Below, one piece after another: positions 13,979 through 24,784 of a DNA stretch of 64,000 nucleotides. The translations under genes were made by a program, and so were the position numbers. The notes under the pieces are model-generated. The model made no database searches. It was not told the DNA's origin and saw nothing but the letters and a program-made list of their open reading frames with translations. Source of the DNA: Batrachochytrium dendrobatidis JAM81 (lineage: Eukaryota > Chytridiomycota > Chytridiomycetes > Rhizophydiales); contig NW_006281112.1 in NCBI RefSeq assembly GCF_000203795.2, positions 154,370 to 218,369 of the forward strand, given 5' to 3'. Positions within the stretch are counted from its first letter, which is position 1. Each line of letters opens with the position of its first letter.

Positions 13979-16900
13979 TCGATTTTATTTCATATGGATC
14001 AACCAATAAAGACTCGAGCATCACAAACAACGAATGCAATATTTCTTTTGAGTTGGCAGCTGTACTCCATACCATAATGATAAAAACAACAAATAAAATC
14101 GTGTTTCTGTTGATTGTGAATGTGGCAGGCAATGCAGCATGCTGGACGGGACTGTGGAGAATCATAGGCAGATCTGAATGAGAAATTGGAGCAGATGGCA
14201 GTAAAAGCTCTACAAAAATAAGCAGCCAGTTTCAGCATGTGATATAGAAATTTGTATTCAACCTATATTGCCATTCACCTATAGAATTCAACTTGAATGC
14301 ATTTTTACCTTTTGGTACCACAGCCTGGCTACACTCGGATGCTGCATTTTTGGTCGTAGCACCTGCTTGGACTCCTGCATCTCTGTAGTTTTTGACAGGC
14401 ACTTTCAAACCAACACTTGCAGGTCGCTCAACTACTTTTTTGTATATATGTTGCTGAAATTTGGTTTCTTTTTCTAAATCTAAAATATGAAATCCAATAG
14501 TGCGTTAGAATGTACTTGAAATTAGAATGGTGGCTAAGTGTGTCAAGTAATTCCGATGTGATAATTATGGCTTACTCTGTTTAACCACTTTAGTAGCCTC
14601 CTTAACACATGCTAGATCTTCGCAAAGAGATTGCATGCGACGTTCCATCTCGGCATCTACATTGGTACATTGGTGTAGAACACGACGTGTCTCTCTGGCA
14701 CTTTCCCGAACCTGATCCATTTCCAATCTAAATGAAACCTATAGATAAAATAGATCAATACAAGTACTAACCAAAAACTATACCTTTATGGTACAAACAC
14801 ATCTATGCAAAACAAAATATATACCTTTTGACTCTCAATGGTAACCATTTCGTCAGCTAATGTTCGAAGGTGTTCCTGTAGCATGCATAATGTTTCATCC
14901 TCGGCTGTAGGCAATGTTTGAGTAGATGCTACCTGCTGACTAACATATTTTGATTGGAAAAGCAGCTCAGTAGCAAGAGTGGTTGTATTACGGCTAGTAT
15001 TAGAGTCATGGGAGTCTTTAAAACGAGATTTGGACTTTTGTAGTTCCATAGTTAAATTGGACACCTCTTCCTCTAGCCGGACGCGAAGGTCATATTCTTC
15101 GTGATATTTGTTATGATATACACCATACTCTTGTTGAAACGCAGTAGTTTCTGCAGACAAGATAGTCAATTGACTCTCTAGAGCTTTGGTTTTTTCTTGA
15201 AGCTTTATAGGTTAAAACCATCAAGTTAGTAATTTAAAGATTGGAAGCAACAACTCTAGCATGTAATCACTGAAACTACCTTGAAATTTACAGAAGCTTG
15301 GTTTTTAAAATTGTTTTGCAAATCATTAAACTTTTCCTGTTTGTCCATTAGCTTTTGATAAAAAGAATCAGACATTTCTTCTGATCTAGCCTTTTCTTTT
15401 TCAAATTTAGTCAATACATCATTATATTTGACTTCCAAAGCTGAAAGCTCATCAATTTTTAGTCGAGCCTATAATCAAATTTAAAAAATACGAATTAGCT
15501 AAACAAATATGCTAAATCCAATGCAGCAGCCTATTGCTGGATAAAAGTATCCACCTTTATCAGTTCCTCATGAAGTCGCTCGATTTCGTTTTTGTTAGTG
15601 ATCAACTCGCAATTCTGCGACTGAAGCGACTGTTTCGCCGCATTTAAATCTGACTGTAAATCTCTATTATGCTCTTCTTGCTTGCGTAAATCGTTGCATG
15701 TACTATCGAAATTGCGCTGAAGGCGTCGAAAAGCGGAACTGTTGGTAGGAGACTCTATAGAAGCAAAACTAGTATCTGGTTCACCAATCGAGCCAGTGAC
15801 GCTTCCAACAAGACCACCAGGCGCACCCGATTCGTCACAAATCTGACTAAGACCAGTTATTCCAAGGATGTCGATTTCACCCGAATTGTCATCCTCAAAC
15901 GAAACAGAATCTGATTCTTTGAAAATATCTGCATACGTATCAGGCGACTCATGACCAACCATCCAATCAGACTGTGATTTTTGTTGCTGATCTGGCTCAG
16001 TTTGATCAATAGCACTTAAAGAAACACAACTCCTATTTGGAGTCATGGCTATATTTGTGGAAGTGGGTATTCGTCTAGAGAGTACTTTAGTGGCCGATGA
16101 AGCACGGTTTCCAATATAGGATGATGGATTAGATGGAAGCTCCCATTTTGGAGGATCTTGACTAAATGAATGTTTGCTCGAGCTAGACATAGATGCTTTA
16201 ACAGCTGATGAAACAGGGGTGGATGACAGCAATGAAGCAGATTGTTGAAACGACAGGACAGGTGCACGCTCAAATGCTAAAGGTTTTAAAGAAAAGAGAT
16301 CGACTTTTGAAACCACAGGAGTGCTGGTGATTGCAGATTTACTCATATGTACAGGACCAGAAAATTTGTCGAGGCCAGCTGGAGAAAACGGATTCATAGT
16401 ATTATGTATGGACGTAGTGGCTGTAGAAACTGTATGATTTGGAGAAGCATGCAAGTTTTTAGGAGGACTAAAAGACATAAGTTCAGCATCCATCAAAGGG
16501 CTGTTTCTATTGCTATAATTGTGTTTAGTAATGTTTGATGGAGTACTTTGGCCAGCTAGAAAAATCGCGCTTGAATCTCTGCGAGGTTCGTGTCCGAAAT
16601 CTCCTGCAAAGTCTCGAGTATTGAGATCATGATTGCTATGTTCTAGAATAGAATTATGAAGTAAATAATCAGGCTGAGATATTGTATCTGCTAAAGTTTG
16701 TATATGTTCAGGCAACAGCTTCACGATATTGGGCCAATTTTTCGGACCAACAGAAACAACGAGGTCAGGCAGCCATTGAGAAGTGGGAATATCTAGAATC
16801 TTTCCGTCATCCTGATCTTCACAAAGATACATTATTTTTTGGACAATATTCATAAGAGAGTCTTGCGACATAAAGTCGACTTCTTTGACATCAGAGTCTG

Positions 16901-17174
16901 CTTCAGCATGGCGGAAGGATGATGACAGATGCGGTGATACGGGTTGAAATCTCTCGGGAGTAGAAGCATCATTGAATGTATCAGTGGATTTATTAACAGT
17001 TCCAGTAGTTGTATGAATGGTTTCAGTAGCCTTGGTGGTAGTATCAGTAGTTGCTTTAGTAGGAACTGGCGGAAGTGCACTAGACTGTAAAGAAGAGCTT
17101 AGCTAATAAATATATAAAATGAAATGGTTAGTAATAACCATTGACAGCGACAGCAGCTTCAACAACCGTACCAT
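13968..17174 (-). CDS. Coiled-coil protein with C-terminal membrane anchor, unrecognised
   Basis: Seven exons on the minus strand (17174-17172, 17084-15555, 15468-15280, 15202-14825, 14738-14576, 14479-14309, 14209-13968) join in phase to 891 residues. The first exon is just the ATG, followed by a GTACGG donor; this gives MSSALPP at the N-terminus. Layout: Ser/Thr-rich start, a short folded stretch (IVQKIMYLCEDQDDGKIL...WLPDLVVSVG, about residues 80-130), a long low-complexity Ser/Pro region, then coiled coil from about 390 to 720, and one hydrophobic segment (TILFVVFIIMVW) about 45 residues from the end. This suggests a tail-anchored tether or a nuclear-envelope/Golgi coiled-coil protein. 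The family is not identified. Its stop codon lies inside the end of TRM732. Confidence 0.8.
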
Positions 17175-17226
17175 CGTGTATAAGACTGTAATGGATGAAC
17201 TTGACGTTTGATTTCAGCAGTTGAGT

Positions 17227-17336
17227 TCTCGTGACTTGATTCATTCAAATTCATTTCTCGTGACTTGATTCATTCAAATTCATTTCTCGTGACTTGATTC
17301 ATTCAAACTCATTCAAACTCATTCAATTTCATTCAA
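17227..17336. repeat. 29-bp tandem repeat in a divergent promoter
   Basis: Nearly three copies of a 29-bp unit beginning TCTCGTGACTTGATTCATTC, at 17227, 17256 and 17285. They run into a shorter CATTCAAA(C/T)T repeat with a period of about 10-11 bp up to 17336. The repeat fills most of the 168 bp between the divergent start codons of the coiled-coil gene (17174) and RFC2 (17343). It ends six bases before the RFC2 ATG, so it likely lies in the promoter and 5' UTR. Confidence 0.85.
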
Positions 17337-17342
17337 CTGCCA

Positions 17343-19300
17343 ATGTCCGATCTCGTCGATCGCTCTCCTTGGACTGAGCGATACCGTCCAAAAACACTGT
17401 CTGAAATCAGTGGACAGAACGAGGTCGTTGCTGTTCTTTCAAATACCATACAGACCCAAAATGTAATTTATATCAAGTTGTTCTGTGTTTGTCTTCAATT
17501 TCTGGACACTTATTTCCATGCAATCTGTTGAAGCTGCCTCATCTGCTGCTATATGGTCCTCCTGGAACTGGAAAAACTTCCATCATTCTGGCTCTTGCTC
17601 GTCAGCTTTATGGGTAATTTTTTAATGGCTCCGATCTGCCTTACTGTCTTTACTTTGATCTCACAGAGTTGCTAACCTTTTGGTATTGTCGTTATGTGTC
17701 TGTTCATTCTATTTTTCTGGAATCAGTGCAAATGGCCTTAAAGGACGTTTGTTGGAACTCAATGCTTCTGATGAACGAGGTATCGACGTCATTCGAGAAA
17801 AAGTCAAAAACTTTGCAAAAATCACCGTCAGTGCTGCTCATTCTAATGCGTAAGCTGCTTGTTAATAGCGACAACTTTTATTTTAAATGCTACTTTATAT
17901 TTGACTAATTCTGGATATTTAAATTCTGTTTTTTAGTCCTCCATACAAAATTATTGTATTGGATGAAGCAGATTCGCTGACTACTGATGCTCAATCTGCG
18001 TTGCGTCGTATCATGGAAAATTACTCCAAAATTACTCGATTTTGTTTAATTTGTAACTATGTTAGCCGGTAAGATGCTTGTCATAGTAACTATGGCTGCC
18101 AATAAGCAACTTTTAAGCTGATCTGGAAATTTCAAAAACTATCATTTTTAACACTCTCAACAAAACTCTGAATATGATATTTTTTGAAAATTGTAACTAC
18201 ATAGAATCATCGATCCACTTGCTTCGAGATGTGCTAAATTGCGCTTCAAACCCATACCTATGCCTATTGTCATTGAACGTTTGGAGCTTATTTGTAGCAA
18301 TGAAAAGCTGTCATTTGCTCCTGGAGTATGTATTTTACCAATCTATATGTATTTCATGTCTCAAAAATGCAACTGTTGTTTTCATGTCAATCTCCAGTAT
18401 TGTAGCCTTCAGTTTGGAGAGTTGGATATTGACAAATGTCAAAAATGTGCGACTTACTGAAACTGTAATGTGAACGCTCATTCAGTTTCTTGTACGAAAA
18501 TGAGCATGAAGATCAGTAACTCTATCAAAAAGTTTTGAGGGGAAACGCTGTCTAGTAAACTGGCACCAACCATTTCATGAAACTACTGTCTATTACGTAT
18601 TTTGGCACTCTTATCTAGTGTTTCATTTTACGCGAATGTGGCTGTAGATATCAAACTTTAAACCATTAGAAATTGTCAAATTCTAATACTCTATATTTTT
18701 ATGTTTGCATTGAACACATATTTAGGCGCTGGATTTTCTAGCTACATCTTGCGCTGGCGATCTTCGCAAAGCCATCACACTTCTTCAAAGCATCAAGAAA
18801 GTCAGCATAGGCTCTACAGTCACTAAAAGTTTAGTAGCAGATATTTCTGGAGTAAGCTGAATATCATTTTCTGTTGCACTAGGATTGAACTCCTTTATGT
18901 ATTGGATTTGTCAAAACATTGCATGTAATCTACTTGTTGAATTTTGTGACTGTGTTGGATCTAATCCTTGTGTTGGTTATTGTTATTTTATTTGCATCTC
19001 AACCTCCTGATTTTAAAATAGATCATTCCTGATTCAGTAATGGCTGGCATTATACAGGCATGGTCCTCTGGTAAAGTCGAAAATGTTGAAGCTGAACTCA
19101 AGCAAACAATACGCATGGGATATTCTGGCACAGCCTTTATCCAGCAACTATCGAATCTGATTGCAGAAGATCCTCATTTGAAAGAACGACACAAAAGTAA
19201 AGTAGCTGTATTGCTAGGTCAAACAGATCGAGCCCTAGTGGATGGTGCGGATGAACACCTGCAGATTCTTAAAGTTTTGCTCATGACTATGGTTCACTGA
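17343..19300 (+). CDS. RFC2: Replication factor C subunit (yeast Rfc2, human RFC4)
   Basis: AAA+ subunit of the clamp loader that opens PCNA at primer ends; it is also part of the checkpoint and cohesion variants of RFC. Exons 17343-17462, 17534-17613, 17727-17849, 17937-18068, 18205-18325, 18726-18851 and 19022-19300 give 326 residues, the normal length. Seen: [13 protein letters not shown], Walker [20 protein letters not shown], Walker [26 protein letters not shown] with the SRC arginine-finger motif, and AGDLRKAIT. These favour RFC4/Rfc2 over the sister subunits. Intron 5 (18326-18725, 400 bp) is several times longer than its neighbours because it holds a transposon remnant. Confidence 0.95.
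18347..18644 (+). mobile_element. 5'-truncated copy of the TIR element, inside RFC2 intron 5
   Basis: The stretch aligns by eye with the inner part and right end of the copy at 46115-46746. Shared words include GTCAATCTCC/GCCAATCTCC, AACTGTAATGTGAAC/AACCGTAATGTGAAC, ACGAAAATGAGCA, TTTCATGARACT and TTTTGGCACT. It ends in GAATGTGGCTG followed by TA at 18645. No left inverted repeat is present, so it is truncated or worn. It sits wholly in the intron and leaves the coding sequence intact. Confidence 0.75.
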
Positions 19301-19407
19301 GTATCAGTTTCAAAATGGACTCGGTAGACAATCACTAATACCACAGCCAGTCAAATACACCAATAGTTTATTCAAAATTTAAACCAATCTGGCAAAATTT
19401 GGATTCT

Positions 19408-22400
19408 TTATAATTGTGAGTTGAATACCCCCAAAGCCATTAATACGTTTCGTTTTGTAAACTGGACAGAATAAACGGGCGTTCGCTTTGTGGGATATGC
19501 AGCAATATGGTCGGATCTGAGCAAGAAACATGACAGTCAAATATGTAAATCAATCATTGTTCACGAACCAATACGCACATATTAGCATAGCTATATGAAC
19601 GGGATAAAACAATAAGATCAGTAACAGATACTGGCTTTACCTTGCACCATCTGATGGTTGATCACTAATCTGAGAGTCCATTTTAATTTCGTGTGTGTCA
19701 GCACGTTTTACATCCCAAAGTCGTACAGAATCGTCTATACCCCCAGATGCAAGAAGACTGCCATCTTGGCTGAATTCCAACGAGCTAATAAAACTATTAT
19801 GGCCATGCATACTTTTAATGCGTCGACCCGATCCTAAATCCCAAAGTCGAATCGTCTTGTCATCGCCTAGCAAACCCATGTTTCCAGTAATATACCAAAG
19901 GTTGGTTATATTAGAATTAGTTTAAATTAGCATCTAGTACATGAGCAATAAGACTACATCGTAAATCTTTAGTGTTCAACTCAATATACCTCCAGAAGCC
20001 ATAGTACGCCCATCAGGTGAGATGGCAACAGCTGAAACTGCTCCTTGATGTTTTGAAAAAATTCGCACACAAGAACCTTTTTGGACATCCCATAGTCGAC
20101 ACGTTCGATCAGCCGATCCAGTCAAAAGGTAATTCGAATTGGGATGAAATCTCACAGTCTATTCAGCAACATACACACACGTAAATCTATACATAAGTAT
20201 CAATCTAAAACTCGACAACACACTTATAGTTTAAAATAATTACATCAACATCTGAAAGGTGGCCAACAAATACACGTAAAGGAAACAAGTGATCACAGCT
20301 CCATAGCCGAGCAGTGCGATCATGTGAGGCACTTGCAAAATATACATCGTAAGGTCCAAAGCAAACATCAAAAACTGGATAATTATGACCCTTGAATACG
20401 ACAAGATTTGTCTTGGTGTGAGTACTCCAGAGTCGAACTAGTTCAAATAATGCAATTCAAAACAGACTGGTCAGTCTATAAAACTATTAAAACAGCCCAC
20501 TTTAGCATAGCATCACTCACTTGTCTTGTCTTCAGATGAAGAAAGTAAAAATTGGCTACTTCTGTTAAAATCCAAACCAAAGACAGGACCAGAGTGTCCA
20601 ATTAGATTTGTTGATGGACGAATGGGATCTGTGCCAGCTTAAATAATGTCAACGGAATTCGCTCCTAGATACTCAATAAACACAGCAATAGACCTACCTT
20701 TAGAATTTCGATTGGCATGGCGACGACGAGATTGCTCTTCCTCCTTCGGAGACCATAGTTTAATAAACGAATCGTTGAATCCTGCCGCTAGAAACTCTGC
20801 TGATGGAGATGCGCGTAGTGTATTGATGCTATGGCATTTTAAAATGTAGTCATTTACAATTGTTATAAAAAGATAAATTAACTGAAACCCGCTAATGGTG
20901 TTTATAGAATACACATAAACTCACCCGCCGTATCCATTGTGAAATGTGTAACAACATATGGAAGGCAGCGCACTAGGACTGCATCTGACCTGCTTGCAAA
21001 TATCTCGAAGTGCATCCATTTCCTCTTGAATTTCAAATCGACGCCTATACCATTATGCGGGAAATATAGACCAATTCATGTTACTTAGAATGGAATACGT
21101 TGGTCATCTCAAATATTTTTCACTTTGGCAAAATTGCCATCAAGACAGGTGAGCAAACCTAGGAGGAAGTGGGACATTTTCTCGAGAAGGTGCATCCGGC
21201 TCAGTTGTGGCCTTCAATGTAGCATCAATCTGCTGTTTCAGTTCATCGGTATCCTCAACCCGCTATACACTCGTTAAAAATGGGTTTTTGGATTAGCTTC
21301 AAATATTGTATTAAGCATTATCAGGCTCACATTATTTTGATCAAACCAACATACCTGTAATGCAATTGCTTTTTCAACGTCGCCCAAAAACTGAACATCA
21401 GGCGGGAGTCGGCCCAGTAATAATGGTTCGCGATTAAAGCTTTGAAGCTGAGATATATACTGTCCAATAAGTCCTGCGCCATCATCTGGATCAATATCGT
21501 CCACATTATGGACAGACTTGTCCGATACAGCTATTGATACAGAAATAGGTGACGCTTAATATTGATTTCCTGCACTGATATTCAAGCATGCGGCATGGTA
21601 AAGCACCAAAGGTGCATGAATGCATAGCGATAAACTCACCTTGAATCGATACATACTGATTCGTTATACGCAGAAGCAACATGAACTTGTTATCTTGAAG
21701 AAAACATAGCAAAAGCTCAAACGCATATTTGCTCATCTTTACGCCATACTTGTTTTGACGAAAGTTTTGAACAAAGTCGCTTTCAGAAATATGCTGTGCA
21801 TCTTGAATACCGCCAAGGCGCAAAATATCTGGACTGTGATTTTCCAAATGATCAATTCGACATGTTTCGAAAAAGTGCTTTGCTAATAGATTAGATCCAG
21901 ATTCCATTCAACCGCAATATAATGGGATTTGTTAGAGACATGAGTCAAAATCAGGTTATGTTTCTAAATTATGTATCAAATATCATACACAAGAGACCGA
22001 ATGATTACCTTGATCTGGCAAGTCTTTTTCAACTAGATCCAGATATGCATGGACAAAAATGGGGAAAAGAATTACTCGAAGTTCAAGCTATATGTGCGTA
22101 AAATCATGAATATTAGTAAACTAGCAAGTATAACACGCTACATATACAATTGTATAGTAGCAAAACCCTTTAAACATCAAGATCCGAGTGTTTACGACAC
22201 TCCACGGCGTAAAACGGTATTGCAAAACCACCGTATCCTGATTTTACCTTGTAAACATCAATAGAATCGTCGATCCATTTACGTAGCCGAGTATAGCTCT
22301 GCTCATATGCAAGTGGATTGTTTGCTTCTGCTTCGTTGTAAAACAGAATGAAATTTGGAATAGAAACCTCGTCTACTTTGACATCTGTTGGCAAATCCTG

Positions 22401-22686
22401 TACACCTTTAATTTTTGCTTCAGATCGAAGACTTGCCTCCGCCTGACGAAATCCTAAACAAAACAACATGCAAGATAAGTCATTCTGAAGGGTTTTACGG
22501 ACAATAGCAGCGAGAATCTAACAGGAGAATTGAAGCAAAACAATGTCAAGTCAAGCGAATATTGGCACCTCGTTGATTCAGGTAGTGAGCAACAAGCCTA
22601 TCAGAAACCTGAGTGTGAGCAGTAATTCCAGAAGCCTGCAAGTCTTTTCCTGGCGGGGGTGAGCCAGACCTATCCTGATCTGCCAT
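19408..22686 (-). CDS. TAF5: TFIID subunit 5 (TAF5), WD40
   Basis: Scaffold subunit of the general transcription factor TFIID (also of SAGA in yeast), nuclear. Thirteen exons from 22686-22569 to 19516-19408 join in phase to 663 residues. Order: LisH (about 28-60, VAHYLNQRGFRQAEASL), the TAF5 NTD2 domain (YLDLVEKDLPDQAKHFFETCRIDH... to about 210), a linker, then six or seven WD40 blades from about 340 (NTLRASPSAEFLAAGFND, SSEDKTVRLWS, SASHDRTARLWS, TGSADRTCRLWD, GGDDKTIRLWD, GGIDDSVRLWD). The end matches the family's Y-x-TK-TPV-S-QFT strand. The start ATG at 22686 precedes a short Pro-rich leader, as in homologues. Yeast TAF5 is longer, mainly in the N-terminal leader. Confidence 0.96.
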
Positions 22687-22852
22687 AGATAAATGTGTAA
22701 AGTGTCGAATAAACGAAAACCACTCGCCAAAGAGACCCCATAATTTAGAGTCTGATCGCCATCCATATCATGGCTGGACACCAAAAAAACGGATTTGATT
22801 TTTATAATCGAATTGGCGTTTTGCAATCACTAATCTCGTTATTGCTGTCGCC

Positions 22853-24196
22853 ATGAAGCTGTTTACTTTAAAGCCTCTGGGCCCGCTATCGACCCTGCCA
22901 TTCAGATATATATCTACTGTTTATTATACAGCTCCAGTTTCTGCAATCAGATCAACCGAGTTCAAAACTCGCAACTATTCCACCGTTAAAGATGACACAT
23001 CTCAACCAGTCGCAGAGGCTGCTGAGAGAAATGCATTAGAAACCGAGTCCATTGATATAGAAACAAAGGCTGAAGCTATCAAAAAAACTCCTCGTAAAAA
23101 AACAGAGGAAGAGCATTGGCATGCTCGCTTTCCACTTCGCAATCGAGCTCATGACAAGTTTTTGATGCCTTCTATGCGAAACTTTGCCTTGCCTAATCAG
23201 GTATCAATGATCTTTGTATAATTTATAGAGACTATGATCAGGCCTGATTGTTATTTAATCTTGCTAACAAATGATTTTACTGGTTGACACAATAGCCATT
23301 TCCAATGAATCCATACTTTAAGCCAGATCCTCCATTGTCAGATAAAACCAGAAAAGCCATCTATGCTTTATTTCTTGAAGATCAAGCCTATTGGACTCCT
23401 CGTCGACTCGCAGAACAATTTGGCATTGCTATTGTTCGTGTGCAAGCCATTCTTCGCTTGAAAGCTCTTGAAGGGAAATTACAAAAAGAGGTAGATTGCA
23501 TCCATAATTGTATAAATGTTGGTTTACACGGCTTGGCCATTCCATTACACTCAATATTGATCAAACAACCCAATGAAAATGTGTTTATTTAGGGATCTCC
23601 ACCACAAATTGAATTTACCAACGGAATGGAGCGACTACTGGGATCGCGAACAATTGAATACAAAAAGGATCATCCATCCAAACTATCAGAGCCTCTAAAA
23701 TATAACTTTGGTGGATCCATGTCACAATACATTCGTCTGTTGGACGAAGAAGTCTCCGTTACACCCGAGGTAAACAAAACTATAATATATTGTAGACACA
23801 CTCTGCGTTGCACAGCTGGTTATTACTATACCGATTGTGAATAAAATTAATTGGCTTGTGTTTAGTAGAAAATACCGCATCTAATCACTAATAGTCTATT
23901 TTTTGATTTACATGTTTTAGGACGCCGCCAAACTACTTCAGAAGCAACCCTACAGCAACAATTCAATGAAACTTGATTTAAATGCCCCCAATATCATCAA
24001 TCCACCAGCAGAAGTAAAGTCGCTTATTATAAACCGCAACGATCGCTTGAAGAATCGATACAAGTTTATGGTGGCTGATACTAGCAAACCCAATCCTTCT
24101 TTCATTGTGCGAGACCAATCTGGACAATTAAGAAGAGCCACAAATGTCGAGCTGTGGGAGCGTGCTCATACTCGACCTCGAAAGTTTCGCATGTGA
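22853..24196 (+). CDS. Mitochondrial small-subunit ribosomal protein mS45 (Bot1/Mrps35 family)
   Basis: Component of the fungal mitochondrial ribosome. Exons 22853-23200, 23296-23490, 23593-23769 and 23921-24196 give 331 residues. The N-terminus is basic and hydrophobic without acidic residues for about 40 positions, as expected for a mitochondrial presequence. The core block FLEDQAYWTPRRLAEQFGIA...RVQAILRLKALE and the later GMERLLGSR are typical of the eukaryotic mitochondrial regulator family (Bot1 of fission yeast, mS45). It shares a 166-bp divergent promoter with TAF5. The family call rests on remembered motifs. Confidence 0.8.
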
Positions 24197-24212
24197 TAAA
24201 GTCGAAATTTTA

Positions 24213-24627
24213 CAGCCATATTCACGTAAAATAGAGTATTTCTGTACTTATCTTGCAGCGATGGCCTCTATTTTACTTCAGAATAAACAATGCTTAAATA
24301 TGTGTTGCGTCTCCTATTAGAAATTGACTTGAATAGACATTCTCAATTCTTTCTAAGTATCTGGAATGAAATCTCACGCCATACAAGACCATCTTTTGTC
24401 AAAGTAATTTTAGCAGTCCAAGAATGAACAATATAAAGCTCTATACCTCACAACATTGCTGTTAAACGGTTGGCGAACCATACCTAATCAGTGAATCTGT
24501 AACTTTGTCAAGGAATTCAGAAAACATAATTTTGTCTAGTAACTGGCATCCATCATTTCATGAGATTGGCTATTTATTATGTATTTTGGCACTTTATTTA
24601 GTACTCCGTTTTACGTGAATACGGCTG
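24213..24627 (+). mobile_element. MITE-like TIR element, complete copy 1
   Basis: A 415-bp AT-rich stretch with no coding frame, bounded by inverted repeats. The left end is CAGCCATATTCACGTAAAA; the right end, read backward, is CAGCCGTATTCACGTAAAA. Both are followed inward by (T/C)(A/G)GAGTA. Each end is directly flanked by TA (24211-24212 and 24628-24629), the target duplication used by Tc1/mariner transposases. It lies between the mS45 stop and the 3' end of the Rab GAP gene. No transposase is present, so it would be non-autonomous. Confidence 0.85.
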
Positions 24628-24784
24628 TAATATAGCTTAGTTCAAATAGCAAATCAAGTAGCCAATTCTGTCGGATTTGGATTAAACAGCTCTTCTCTCA
24701 GCAACGTATCCACTAATATATTAATAGTACAGTCAAATGAGTTAGGTTCGAATCAGCAAGGTCAATAACCTTGCAACAAGCGAA

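Noticed and set aside
24740..24780. tRNA T-loop-like word GGTTCGAATC
   Set aside because: No acceptor stem, D arm or anticodon arm can be built around it.
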